A stretch of 23,558 bases of DNA from Malikia sp041190985 (lineage in GTDB: Bacteria > Pseudomonadota > Gammaproteobacteria > Burkholderiales > Burkholderiaceae_C). The DNA is taken from the NCBI GenBank assembly GCA_041190985.1, contig JBEEPT010000069.1, positions 1 through 23,558 on the forward strand, in the 5' to 3' direction. Each line of letters begins with the position of its first letter. Position 1 is the first letter of the stretch. The notes beneath the pieces are model-generated. The model was not told the DNA's origin and ran no database searches. It was given only the letters and a program-made list of their open reading frames with translations. Of this stretch, positions 8,477 through 17,138 are shown in pieces. The translations under genes were made by a program, and so were the position numbers.

Positions 8477-8542
8477 TTGCCATCTCCACTGGGTCCGCCG
8501 GCTTCTGGCCTGCGGGCCCTTCGTGCTTTGCGGATCGGCCGT

Positions 8543-9712
8543 TCAGGCCGGGTAGATCGCGCCGAGCACGCGCGCGCCGGCGGCGCCCGTGACGGCGGGC
8601 AGGTTGCCCGGGCGGCCCTCGATGGTCTGCCGGGCCAGCCAGGCAAAGGCGGCGGCCTCGACCAGGTCGACCGGCCAGCCGCGCTCGGCCGTCGTCAGCA
8701 CCGGGCAGCCGGGCAGTGCCTGGCGCAGCAGCTCCATCAGCAGGGCGTTGCGCGCGCCGCCGCCGCAGAGCAGCACCTCGGCCAGGGGTGCCTCGCCCCA
8801 GGGCAGGGTGCGCAGGCTGGCGGCGATGCTGTGCGCGGTCAGGGCCGCCAGCGTGGCCTGCACGTCGGCTGGCGGCAGCGCCTCGAAGTCCTGCAGCTGA
8901 CGCTGCAGCCAGTCGGCGTGGAACAGGTCGCGTCCCGTGCTCTTGATGCCCTGCAGGGCGAAATAGGGCTCGTCCAGCAGGCGCTGCAGCAGGGCTGGGA
9001 CGACGCGTCCGCTGGCGCCCCAGGCGCCGTCGCGGTCGTAGGGCTGGCCGGTATGGCGCGCGCACCAGAGGTCGAGCAGCATGTTGCCGGGGCCGCTGTC
9101 CAGGCCGAGCACGAGCCCGTCGCCGGTCAGCGCCGTGGCGTTGGCGATGCCGCCGATGTTGACGATGGCGACCGACTGGCCGGGGCGGCCGAAGATCTCG
9201 CGGTGGAAGGCCGGCACCAGCGGCGCGCCCTGGCCGCCGGCGGCGACGTCGCGGCTGCGGAAGTCGGCGACCACGGCGATGCCGCTGCACTCGGCCAGCA
9301 GGCTGGGCTGGTTGAGCTGCAGGGTGTAGGGCGGGAAGCCAGGGTCGTCGGTCGCCACGCGGCGCCCGCGCAGCAGGGCGCCCGGCGGATGGTGGCGCAC
9401 GGTCTGGCCGTGCGCGCCAATCGCGCGGACCTGGGTCGGCTTCACCCCGCCGGCCGCGAGCAGCGACGCCACGACTTCGGCATAGGCCAGCGTGAGCTGG
9501 TGCGCCGCTACGGCGGCGCGGTGCAGTTCGTCGGGGCCGCTGCGGTTGAGTGCCAGCAGCTCGGCGCGCAGAGGCTCGGGCAGCGGCAGGCCGTGGCTGG
9601 CCAGCACGCGCGGGCTGGCGTCCGCAGAGGCGTCGAAGTCGACCAGCACCCCGTCGACCCCGTCCAGCGAGGTGCCGGACATCAGGCCGATGTAGAGCGC
9701 CCGTTGCGGCAC
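8543..9712 (-). CDS. anmK: 1,6-anhydro-N-acetylmuramic acid kinase
   Basis: Cytosolic sugar kinase of 389 residues that hydrolyses and phosphorylates anhydro-MurNAc to MurNAc-6-phosphate, returning cell-wall turnover products to metabolism. The ATPase phosphate loop GLMSGTSLDGVD is at residues 9-20. Further hallmarks are AIGAHGQTVRHHP, VADFRSRDVAAGGQGAPLVP, the NIGGIAN strand and GLDSGPGNMLLD. The start is GTG at 9712, because the phosphate loop must follow within about 10 residues and no ATG is available. The gap to the stop of the upstream M23 peptidase is only 4 bases, so the two form an operon linking peptidoglycan cleavage with recycling. Confidence 0.96.
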   Translation of the reverse strand: MPQRALYIGLMSGTSLDGVDGVLVDFDASADASPRVLASHGLPLPEPLRAELLALNRSGPDELHRAAVAAHQLTLAYAEVVASLLAAGGVKPTQVRAIGAHGQTVRHHPPGALLRGRRVATDDPGFPPYTLQLNQPSLLAECSGIAVVADFRSRDVAAGGQGAPLVPAFHREIFGRPGQSVAIVNIGGIANATALTGDGLVLGLDSGPGNMLLDLWCARHTGQPYDRDGAWGASGRVVPALLQRLLDEPYFALQGIKSTGRDLFHADWLQRQLQDFEALPPADVQATLAALTAHSIAASLRTLPWGEAPLAEVLLCGGGARNALLMELLRQALPGCPVLTTAERGWPVDLVEAAAFAWLARQTIEGRPGNLPAVTGAAGARVLGAIYPA

Positions 9713-9716
9713 GCGC

Positions 9717-11051
9717 TTACTCCGCGCTGGCCTGGACCACGGTCGAGGCGGCGTCGAGCTGCTGGCGCATTGCCTGCGCCTGGCGCCTGAATTCGCCGCG
9801 CGCCGCAGCCGAAATCGACTGGCTGTCCCGGTTGTGCGCCAGCACCAGCGGGTCCTGGTGCCGGTCGTTGACCAGGTATTCGAAATGCAGGTGGGCGCCG
9901 GTGGAGGCGCCGGTGCTGCCGACCCGGCCGATCAGGTCGCTCTGCGCGACATGCTGGCCCTTGCGCACGGCGATGCGGCTGAGGTGGGCGTAGGCGGTCG
10001 ACTTGCGGTCGCGGTGCTGCAGCAGCACGAAGTTGCCGTAGCCGTTCTTCCAGCCCGCGTACTGGACCGTGCCCTCGGCGACCGCGCGCACCGGGGTGCC
10101 GGTGGGTGCCGCGAAATCGACGCCTAGGTGGGACGTCTCGCGGCCCGAGATCGGGTGGAAGCGCATGCCGTAGCCGCTGCTGACGCGCGAGAAGGCCAGC
10201 GGCGATGTCAGGAAGGCGCGCTTGAGGCTCTGGCCGTCCAGCGTGTAGAAGGCGCCCTTCTGGCCGGGCTCCTGGAACCACATGACCTGGTGGCGCTTGC
10301 CGCCGTTGACGAACTCGGCGCCCAGCAGCTGGCCGTAGCGCAGCACCTCGCCGTCGGCCTCCAGTGTCTCGTAGGCGACCTGGAAGCGGTCGCCGCGCTT
10401 GAGGTCGCGGCGGAAGTCGATTTCGCCCGAGAACACGTCGGCGAGCTGCTCGGCGACGTTGTCGGGCAGGCGCGCGTCATCCATGGCTTCGAAGAAGTTG
10501 CCGTGGATGGCGGCTCCCGCCAGGCGGACCGAGCGCTTCAGCGGGCCGAGCTCGAGCCTGGAGCGCAGGCCGCTGTCGTCGGCCATGACCTGCAGGCGGG
10601 CGTATTCCTTGCCGCTGCGCGCCAGCCAGAGCACCGTCATCCGGTGCAGCCGGCGCTGGTCGTCGGTCTGCACCGTCACCAGCTTGCCCGCCGGGCCGTC
10701 GAGCAGCAGGCGGCGCGTCGTCGGGTCGCGGCGCAGGAATTCGGCCGCGTTGCCGTCGTTGACGCCCAGGCGCCGCAGCAGGCTCTGGACCGAGTCGTCT
10801 TCGCGCGTGACATCGCTGCGGAACAGCAGGAAGGGGGCAGCGGTGGCAGCGGTGGCGTCCGGCGCGGGCGCGCGCACGGGCGAGACGGCTTCGACGATCT
10901 GCCGCACCGGCAGGTCGGCGGCGTCGGGTGTCAGCGGCGCGACCGCGACCGCGGTGACGCCGGTGCCCAGCAGCAGGGCGCCGAGGCCGGCCATGATGCG
11001 GCGCGGGTGACGCCGCACGGCCTGCGCCAGGAGATCGAACTTGTCGTTCAT
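9717..11051 (-). CDS. M23-family murein DD-endopeptidase, membrane-anchored
   Basis: Zinc peptidase of 444 residues predicted to cut peptidoglycan cross-links in the periplasm. A short basic N-terminus (RRHPRR) precedes one membrane segment (about 19-40), which probably stays as an anchor. The middle part contains a LysM-like/OapA-type stretch (DDSVQSLLRRLGV) and the N-terminal M23-associated domain. The LytM catalytic domain spans about 290-400, with zinc and catalytic residues in SHLGVD (His308, Asp312), AYAH (His356) and HLHFE (His387, His389); all are intact. The ATG at 11051 fits the anchor; the frame is open upstream. It resembles E. coli MepM, but the exact orthologue is uncertain. It is the first gene of a two-gene operon with anmK. 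Confidence 0.9.
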   Translation of the reverse strand: MNDKFDLLAQAVRRHPRRIMAGLGALLLGTGVTAVAVAPLTPDAADLPVRQIVEAVSPVRAPAPDATAATAAPFLLFRSDVTREDDSVQSLLRRLGVNDGNAAEFLRRDPTTRRLLLDGPAGKLVTVQTDDQRRLHRMTVLWLARSGKEYARLQVMADDSGLRSRLELGPLKRSVRLAGAAIHGNFFEAMDDARLPDNVAEQLADVFSGEIDFRRDLKRGDRFQVAYETLEADGEVLRYGQLLGAEFVNGGKRHQVMWFQEPGQKGAFYTLDGQSLKRAFLTSPLAFSRVSSGYGMRFHPISGRETSHLGVDFAAPTGTPVRAVAEGTVQYAGWKNGYGNFVLLQHRDRKSTAYAHLSRIAVRKGQHVAQSDLIGRVGSTGASTGAHLHFEYLVNDRHQDPLVLAHNRDSQSISAAARGEFRRQAQAMRQQLDAASTVVQASAE

Positions 11052-11072
11052 GAATAGGCCAATAAAGTGCTG

Positions 11073-11098
11073 TCCTGCAGGCAACTGGGCCTGCAGGA
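11073..11098. repeat. Twin CCTGCAGG palindromes forming a hairpin
   Basis: TCCTGCAGG (11073-11081) and CCTGCAGGA (11090-11098) are complementary, giving a 9-bp stem with an 8-base loop. Each half is itself an 8-base palindrome. The pair lies 22 bases before the M23 peptidase start, in its probable 5' leader on the - strand, in the 212-base gap shared with tyrS. It may be an operator or an RNA hairpin; neither is proven. Confidence 0.6.
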
Positions 11099-11194
11099 GA
11101 AATTCAGGAATAGAAATGGGGCCCGCCAGACCAGCGGGCTGGGGCGGGATCGGCTGTCTCGGCAACCTTGCGGCGCGGCAAGAAGCGCGCCAAC

Positions 11195-11200
11195 TAAAAT
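11195..11200 (+). promoter_or_regulatory. Candidate -10 element of the tyrS promoter
   Basis: TAAAAT lies 63 bases before the tyrS ATG. The nearest -35-like hexamer, TTGCGG at 11168-11173, is 21 bases away, longer than ideal, so the assignment is tentative. No T-box or other known tyrS riboswitch is visible. Confidence 0.35.
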
Positions 11201-11263
11201 CCCGCTCTAAAGCAAGCCACCATTTTACCTCGGCCACCGATTGCCGCATCTGGAAATACCCTT

Positions 11264-12529
11264 ATGAATGAACAAGTTGAGTCCGGGAAGAGCGCAGATC
11301 TGACAAGCGATGCGGCGCCGCCCGTGCTGTCCGACGCGGTGCGTCATGCCCTGGCCGTGACGCGTCGCGGCTGCGAGGAGCTGATCCCCGAGGCCGACTG
11401 GGTCAAGAAACTGGTCAAGAGCGAAGCCAGCGGCGAGCCGCTGCGCATCAAGCTCGGCCTGGACCCGACCGCGCCCGACATCCACATCGGCCACACCGTG
11501 GTGCTCAACAAGATGCGCCAGCTGCAGGACCTGGGCCACCAGGTGATCTTCCTGATCGGCGACTTCACCAGCCTGATCGGCGACCCGTCAGGCCGCAACA
11601 GCACCCGCCCGCCGCTGACGCCCGAGCAGATCAAGCTCAACGCCGAGACCTACTACAAGCAGGCCAGCCTGGTGCTCGATCCGGCCAAGACCGAGATCCG
11701 CTACAACAGCGAGTGGAGCCTGCCGCTGGGCTCGATGGGCATGATCCAGCTCGCGGCCAAGTACACGGTCGCGCGCATGATGGAGCGCAACGACTTCCAC
11801 GACCGTTTCAAGGCCGGCACGCCGATCTCGGTGCACGAGTTCCTGTATCCGCTGATGCAGGGCTACGACTCGGTCGCGCTCAAGGCCGACCTGGAGCTCG
11901 GCGGCACCGACCAGAAGTTCAACCTGCTGATGGGCCGCCACCTGCAGGCCGAATACGGCCAGGAGCCGCAGTGCATCCTGACCATGCCGCTGCTCGAGGG
12001 CCTGGACGGCGTCGACAAGATGTCGAAGTCGAAGAACAACTACATCGGCATCACCGAGCCGGCCAACACCATGTTCGCCAAGGTGCTGTCGATCAGCGAC
12101 GAGCTGATGTGGCGCTGGTACACGTTGCTGTCGTTCAAGTCGCTCGAGGAGATCGCCGCGCTCAAGGCCGCGATCGCCCAGGGTGCCAACCCCAAGGACG
12201 CCAAGGTCGCGCTGGCCAAGGAGATCACCGCGCGCTTCCACAGCGCGGCGGCGGCCGATGCGGCCGAGCAGGACTTCATCAACCGCTCCAAGGGCGGCGT
12301 GCCGGACGAGATCCCCGAGCTGTCGCTGTCGGGCGCACCGCTGGGCATAGCCTTGCTGCTGAAGTCGGCCGGCCTGGCGCCCTCGACCAGCGAGGCAAAC
12401 CGCCTGATCGACGGCGGCGGCGTGCGCGTGGACGGCTCCGCGGTCAGCGACCGTGGCCTCAAGCTGGACGCCGGCACCTATGTGGTGCAGGTCGGCAAGC
12501 GCAAGTTCGCGCGCGTGACGCTGGGCTGA
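11264..12529 (+). CDS. tyrS: Tyrosyl-tRNA synthetase
   Basis: Class I aminoacyl-tRNA synthetase of 421 residues that charges tRNA-Tyr. The catalytic domain carries HIGH at residues 74-77 and KMSKS at 252-256. LGLDPTAPDIHIGH and IGDFTSLIGDPSGR are typical of the TyrZ-like group (TyrRS type 2) rather than the E. coli type. The C-terminal S4 RNA-binding domain is intact (ALLLKSAGLAPSTSEANRLIDGGGVRVDG). The extra 20 or so N-terminal residues before AVRHAL are low in complexity; the ATG at 11264 is the first reasonable start. It is divergent from the M23 peptidase gene and convergent with the efflux operon, from which a bidirectional hairpin separates it. Confidence 0.97.
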   Translation: MNEQVESGKSADLTSDAAPPVLSDAVRHALAVTRRGCEELIPEADWVKKLVKSEASGEPLRIKLGLDPTAPDIHIGHTVVLNKMRQLQDLGHQVIFLIGDFTSLIGDPSGRNSTRPPLTPEQIKLNAETYYKQASLVLDPAKTEIRYNSEWSLPLGSMGMIQLAAKYTVARMMERNDFHDRFKAGTPISVHEFLYPLMQGYDSVALKADLELGGTDQKFNLLMGRHLQAEYGQEPQCILTMPLLEGLDGVDKMSKSKNNYIGITEPANTMFAKVLSISDELMWRWYTLLSFKSLEEIAALKAAIAQGANPKDAKVALAKEITARFHSAAAADAAEQDFINRSKGGVPDEIPELSLSGAPLGIALLLKSAGLAPSTSEANRLIDGGGVRVDGSAVSDRGLKLDAGTYVVQVGKRKFARVTLG

Positions 12530-12530
12530 T

Positions 12531-12557
12531 GCCGCCCGGGTCTGCACCCGTGGCGGC
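12531..12557. terminator. Bidirectional terminator hairpin between tyrS and the efflux operon
   Basis: GCCGCC and CGGGT pair with ACCCG and GGCGGC around the loop CTGC, an 11-bp stem with one bulged T at 12551. It fills the 39-base gap between two convergent stop codons, so it can serve both genes. T-runs are lacking. Confidence 0.7.
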
Positions 12558-12568
12558 TGGCCGCGGCC

Positions 12569-13978
12569 TCAGCGTCCCGCGGTCGCCTTGAACAGGGCGA
12601 CGCGGTTCTGCAGCAGCGCGTAGCGCGTCTGCACCAGGGCCTGTTCGGCCGCGAACAGGCTGCGCTGCGCGTCCAGCACGTCGAGCTGGCTGGCCACGCC
12701 CTGCTGCAGCCGCAATCCGGACAGGCGCAGGCGCTCGGCCTCGGCGCGCGCCAGCGCCTGCTGGGCCGCGAGCTGCTCGGCCAGCGTGGCGCGTCCGAGC
12801 AGGCTGTCGCTGACCTCGCGGAAGGCGACCTGGATCGCCTTCTCGTACTGGGCCAGCGCGATCTCGCGTCCGGCGCGCGCCGAGTCGAGCCCGGCCTGGT
12901 TGGCGCCGGCGTCGAAGATCGGCAGCAGCGCCTGCGGCGCCAGGCTCCAGCCCCAGCTGCCGGCCTTGAACAGGCCCGAGAGCTCGGAGCTGGCGCTGCC
13001 CGCGGCGGCCGTCAGCGCGATGCGCGGGAAGAAGGCCGCGCGCGCCGCGCCGATCTGGGCGCTGGCGGCGGCGAGCTGCTGCTCGGCCGCGCGCACGTCG
13101 GGCCGCTCCAGCAGCACCTGCGCTGGCAGACCAGGTGCGAGTTCGGCCAGCGCGGCCGGCGCGCCGGCTTCCGGGGCGGGCGGCAGCTCGAGGGCGTGGT
13201 CGAGTGGCTGGCCGACCAGCAGCGCCAGCGCATGCCGCGCCTGACCCTGCTGCAGCCGCTGCTGCGCCAGCGTGGCGCGTGCGGATTCCACCAGCGACTC
13301 CGCCGAGCGCAGCTCGAGCGCCGAGGCCGTGCCGCTGTCGTGGCGCAGGCGCACCAGCCGCAGCGACTGCTCGCGGCTGGCCAGGGTCTGGCGCGTCAGC
13401 TCGAGCTGCGCCGTGCCCGCCTGCAGTTCGAGCCAGCCGGAGGCGACCGCCGCCACCAGGCCGATGCGGGTGCTGCGCTGCGCCTGCTCGGACGCCAGGT
13501 ACTGCGCCAGCGCCGCCTCGCGCAGGCTGGCCAGGCGGCCGAAGAAGTCGATCTCCCAGGCACTGATCTGCAGCCCGGCGCTGGCGCTGTTCTTGAACGA
13601 CTGGTTCGAATCGCTGGTCTGGCGACTCGCCGCCAGGCCGAGGTTGACGGTCGGGGCCAGCGCGGCGCGCCGGATCTGGTACTGCGCCGCCAGCTGCTCG
13701 ACCTGCAGCGCGGCGATGCGCGCGTCGCGGTTGGCGGCCAGCGCCTGCTCGACCAGGGTGCGCAGGCCGGGATCGACGATGAAGTCGCGCCAGTCGCGCT
13801 CCTCGTCCCGGGGTGCGGCGGGCGCAGCGGTCGTGGCCAGCCCGGCCCAGGCCTGGGGCAGCGGCGTGTCAGGCCGCTGCTGCGGCGGGAGCTGGGAGCA
13901 GGCGCCGAGCAGGGTGGCGGCGCACAGGGCCGCGAGTGGACGCAGGGAGTTCATGGTTGCGATCTCATTCATGCTCAT
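12569..13978 (-). CDS. RND efflux outer membrane lipoprotein, OprM/NodT family
   Basis: Outer membrane channel of the tripartite pump, 469 residues. The signal peptide ends in a lipobox, LLGAC (Cys27 from the first ATG), so the mature protein is lipid-anchored like OprM. Two OEP repeats follow; typical pieces are DWRDFIVDPGLRTLVEQALAANRDARIA, SWEIDFFGRLASLREAALAQYLAS, ALLVGQPLD, LLERPDVRAAEQQLAAASAQIGAARAAFFPRI and YEKAIQVAFREVSDSL. The first ATG (13978) overlaps the pump gene by 14 bases; ATGs at 13972 and 13954 are alternatives, and the last gives the tidiest signal peptide. It is the third gene of the efflux operon and ends at the shared terminator. Confidence 0.93.
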   Translation of the reverse strand: MSMNEIATMNSLRPLAALCAATLLGACSQLPPQQRPDTPLPQAWAGLATTAAPAAPRDEERDWRDFIVDPGLRTLVEQALAANRDARIAALQVEQLAAQYQIRRAALAPTVNLGLAASRQTSDSNQSFKNSASAGLQISAWEIDFFGRLASLREAALAQYLASEQAQRSTRIGLVAAVASGWLELQAGTAQLELTRQTLASREQSLRLVRLRHDSGTASALELRSAESLVESARATLAQQRLQQGQARHALALLVGQPLDHALELPPAPEAGAPAALAELAPGLPAQVLLERPDVRAAEQQLAAASAQIGAARAAFFPRIALTAAAGSASSELSGLFKAGSWGWSLAPQALLPIFDAGANQAGLDSARAGREIALAQYEKAIQVAFREVSDSLLGRATLAEQLAAQQALARAEAERLRLSGLRLQQGVASQLDVLDAQRSLFAAEQALVQTRYALLQNRVALFKATAGR

Positions 13979-16900
13979 GGCCGTGCATCCCGAGTCGGTC
14001 GGCGTCGGCGTGGTGCACCCGCTGCTGGCGTTCGCTGTCCTGGAAGAAGCGGCGCACCAGCACGAAGAACAGCGGCACGAAGACCACGGCCAGCACCGTG
14101 CCGCTGATCATGCCGCCGATCACGCCGGTGCCGATCGCGCGCTGGCTGGCCGATCCGGCGCCGGAGGCAAGCGCCAATGGCAGCACGCCGAGGGTGAAGG
14201 CCAGCGAGGTCATCAGGATCGGTCGGAAGCGCAGGTGCGCGGCCTCCAGTGCCGCTTCGATCACGCCCTTGCCCTGGGCCTGCAGGTCCTTGGCGAACTC
14301 GATGATCAGGATCGCGTTCTTGGCCGACAGGCCGATGATGGTGATCAGGCCGATCTGGAAGTAGACGTCGTTGGCCATGCCGGCCAGCCAACTCGCCAGC
14401 AGCACGCCGAGCACGCCCAGCGGCACCACCAGGATGACCGCGAACGGGATGCTCCAGCTCTCGTAGAGCGCGGCCAGGCAGAGGAAGACCGCCAGGATCG
14501 CCAGGGCGTAGACCACCATGGCCTGGGAGCCGGCGAGCTTTTCCTCGCGCGACTGGCCGGTCCACTCGTAGCCCATGCCGGCGGGCAGCTGGGCCGCGAA
14601 CCGTTCCATCTCGGCCATGGCCTCGCCGGTGCTGCGCCCGGGCGCGGCGGAGCCGCTGATGCGCATGGCCGGGTAGCCGTTGTAGCGCACGGTCTGCATC
14701 GCGCCGCTGATCCAGCGCGTGGTGGCGAAGGCGCCCAGCGGCACGCTCTGGCCGCGGCTGTTGAGCACGTGCAGCTTGAGCAGGTCCTCGGGCTGCATGC
14801 GCGCGGGCGCATCGGCCTGCACGACGACGCGCTGCAGGCGGCCGGCGTTGGGGAAGTCGTTGACGTAGCTCGAGCCCAGGGCGGTCGAGATCGCGGTGTT
14901 GATCGTGTCGAAGCCCACGCCCAGCGCCTGCGCGCGGTCGCGGTCGACGTCGATCTGCAGCTGCGGCGCGTTCTCCAGGCCGTCGGGGCGCACCTGGGCC
15001 AGCACCGGGCTCTTGGACGCCAGGCCCAGCAGCTGGTTGCGCGCGGCCAGCAGGGCCTCGCGGCCGAGGCCGGCGCGGTCCTGCAGCCGGAAGGTGAAGC
15101 CCGAGGCGGTGCCGAGCTCGGGGATGGGCGGCGGGCTGAGCGGGAAGATGAAGGCGTCGCGCACCCCCATCAGGGCACCGAAGGCGCGCTGCGCCAGCGC
15201 CTGGGCCGAGTGCTCGGCGCCGTGGCGCTCGGACCAGTCCTTGAGCGTGACGAAGGCCAGCGCGGCGTTCTGGCCCTGGCCCGAGAAGCTGAAGCCCAGC
15301 ACGCCGACCATGCCCTGCACCTCGGGCTGCTTGAGCATGAAGCCCTCGACCTGCTCCATCACGCCGCGGGTGCGCTCCTGGGTCGCGCCCGGCGGCAGCT
15401 GGACGTTGACCAGCAGCGTGCCCTGGTCCTCGTTGGGCAGGAAGGAGGTCGGCAGGCGCAGGTAGACCACGGCGGCCGCGGCGATGATGGCGGCGTAGAC
15501 CAGCATGCTGCGGCCGGCGCGCGGTGCCAGCCGGGACAGCCAGCCCTCGTAGCCCTTGGCGGTGCGCGCGAAGCCGCGGTTGAAGCGGCCGAAGAAGCCG
15601 GTCTTCTCGTGGTGATGGCCGGCCTCGACCGGCTTCAGCAGGGTGGCGCACAGCGCCGGCGTCAGCGTCAGCGCGAAGAAGGCCGAGAACGCGATCGACA
15701 GCCCCATCACGGCGGCGAACTGGCGATAGATGTTGCCGATCGAGCCGCTGAAGAAGGCCAGCGGCACGAACACCGAGATCAGCACCACGGTGATGCCGAC
15801 GATGGCGCCCGAGATCTGGCCCATGGCCTTGCGCGTGGCCTGCCAGGGCGGCAGGCCTTCCTCGCTCATGATGCGCTCGACGTTCTCGACCACCACGATG
15901 GCGTCGTCGACCACGATGCCGATCACCAGCACCATGCCAAACATGGTCAGCACGTTGATCGAGAAGCCCAGCCCCAGCAGCGCGCCGAAGGTGCCCAGCA
16001 GCGCGACCGGCACCACGATGGTCGGGATCAGGGTGTAGCGCCAGTCCTGCAGGAACAGGAACATCACGAGGAAGACCAGCAGCACTGCCTCGAACAGGGT
16101 CTGCGCGACCTGCTTGATCGAGATCTTGACGAAGCGCGAGCTGTCGTAGGGGATGGTCCACTTGACCCCGTGCGGGAAGTGGCGCTCGAGCTCCTGCAGC
16201 CTGACTCGCACCGCCTCGGCGGTGGCGAGCGCGTTGGCGCTCGGGGCCAGCTGCACGCCGATGCCGGTTGCCGGCTTGCCGTTGAGGCGGGCGCTGGTGG
16301 CATAGGCCTGGCCGCCGAGCTCGATGCGCGCGACGTCGCGCAGGCGCACGGTGGAGCCGTCCGGGTTGGCGCGCAGGACGATGCGGCCGAAGGCCTCGGG
16401 GTCCTTGAGCTGGCCATCGACCACCACGGTGGCGGCGATGCCCTGGCCGGCGACGTTGGGCAGGCTGCCGATCTCGCCGGCGGCGACCTGGGCGTTCTGG
16501 GCCCGGATCGCGGCGCTCACGTCGGCCGCGCCCAGGCCATAGCCCTGCAGCTTGGCCGGATCGATCCAGACCCGCAGCGCCTGCTCGGTGCCGAACAGCT
16601 GGACCTGGCCGACGCCGGGCACGCGCTGCAGCTCGGGTATCACGTTGCGCGCGGCATAGTCACCGAGACGGACCGGGTTCCAGGCCGGGTCGTCGGACGA
16701 GAGCATGGTGAACAGCAGGAAGTTGCTGCGCGACTTGTCGACCCGCACACCCTGCTGCGTGACCGCGCTCGGCAGCCGCGGCGTGGCGCGCGACAGGCGG
16801 TTCTGCACCTCGACCTGCGCCAGGGCGGGGTCGGTGCCGGGCTCGAAGGTCAGCGTCAGGTTGCCGGTGCCGTCGGCCTGCGCGACCGACTCCATGTAGA

Positions 16901-17126
16901 TCAGGCGGTCGGCACCGTTCATCTCGCGCTCGATCACGGCCAGCACGCTGTCTTCCAGCGTCTGCGCCGAGGCGCCCGGGTAGGCGGTGGTGACCACGAC
17001 GGACGGCGGCGCCACCGGGGGGTATTGCGAGATCGGCAGCCGCGTGATCGCGAGCGCGCCGAGGCCGGCGACGAACAGAGCGATCACCCAGGCGAAGATG
17101 GGGCGGTCGAGGAAGAAGCGGGACAT
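13965..17126 (-). CDS. acrB: RND multidrug efflux pump, AcrB/MexB type (HAE1)
   Basis: Inner membrane proton-driven drug exporter of 1053 residues, the normal length. It begins MSRFFLDRPIFAWVIA and has 12 predicted membrane helices and two large periplasmic loops. The proton-relay aspartates are Asp407-Asp408 (GIVVDDAIVVVENVER), the same numbers as in E. coli AcrB, and the relay lysine is in GLSAKNAIL (about 936). Of the phenylalanines lining the distal drug pocket, those equivalent to F136, F178, F615, F617 and F628 are kept, while F610 is replaced by valine (Val607). The C-terminus is His-rich (HHADADRLGMHGHEHE). It starts 12 bases after acrA, with an AAGGGGAAGG ribosome site overlapping the acrA stop. 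Substrates cannot be read from the sequence. Confidence 0.96.
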   Translation of the reverse strand: MSRFFLDRPIFAWVIALFVAGLGALAITRLPISQYPPVAPPSVVVTTAYPGASAQTLEDSVLAVIEREMNGADRLIYMESVAQADGTGNLTLTFEPGTDPALAQVEVQNRLSRATPRLPSAVTQQGVRVDKSRSNFLLFTMLSSDDPAWNPVRLGDYAARNVIPELQRVPGVGQVQLFGTEQALRVWIDPAKLQGYGLGAADVSAAIRAQNAQVAAGEIGSLPNVAGQGIAATVVVDGQLKDPEAFGRIVLRANPDGSTVRLRDVARIELGGQAYATSARLNGKPATGIGVQLAPSANALATAEAVRVRLQELERHFPHGVKWTIPYDSSRFVKISIKQVAQTLFEAVLLVFLVMFLFLQDWRYTLIPTIVVPVALLGTFGALLGLGFSINVLTMFGMVLVIGIVVDDAIVVVENVERIMSEEGLPPWQATRKAMGQISGAIVGITVVLISVFVPLAFFSGSIGNIYRQFAAVMGLSIAFSAFFALTLTPALCATLLKPVEAGHHHEKTGFFGRFNRGFARTAKGYEGWLSRLAPRAGRSMLVYAAIIAAAAVVYLRLPTSFLPNEDQGTLLVNVQLPPGATQERTRGVMEQVEGFMLKQPEVQGMVGVLGFSFSGQGQNAALAFVTLKDWSERHGAEHSAQALAQRAFGALMGVRDAFIFPLSPPPIPELGTASGFTFRLQDRAGLGREALLAARNQLLGLASKSPVLAQVRPDGLENAPQLQIDVDRDRAQALGVGFDTINTAISTALGSSYVNDFPNAGRLQRVVVQADAPARMQPEDLLKLHVLNSRGQSVPLGAFATTRWISGAMQTVRYNGYPAMRISGSAAPGRSTGEAMAEMERFAAQLPAGMGYEWTGQSREEKLAGSQAMVVYALAILAVFLCLAALYESWSIPFAVILVVPLGVLGVLLASWLAGMANDVYFQIGLITIIGLSAKNAILIIEFAKDLQAQGKGVIEAALEAAHLRFRPILMTSLAFTLGVLPLALASGAGSASQRAIGTGVIGGMISGTVLAVVFVPLFFVLVRRFFQDSERQQRVHHADADRLGMHGHEHE

Positions 17127-17138
17127 GCTGCCTTCCCC

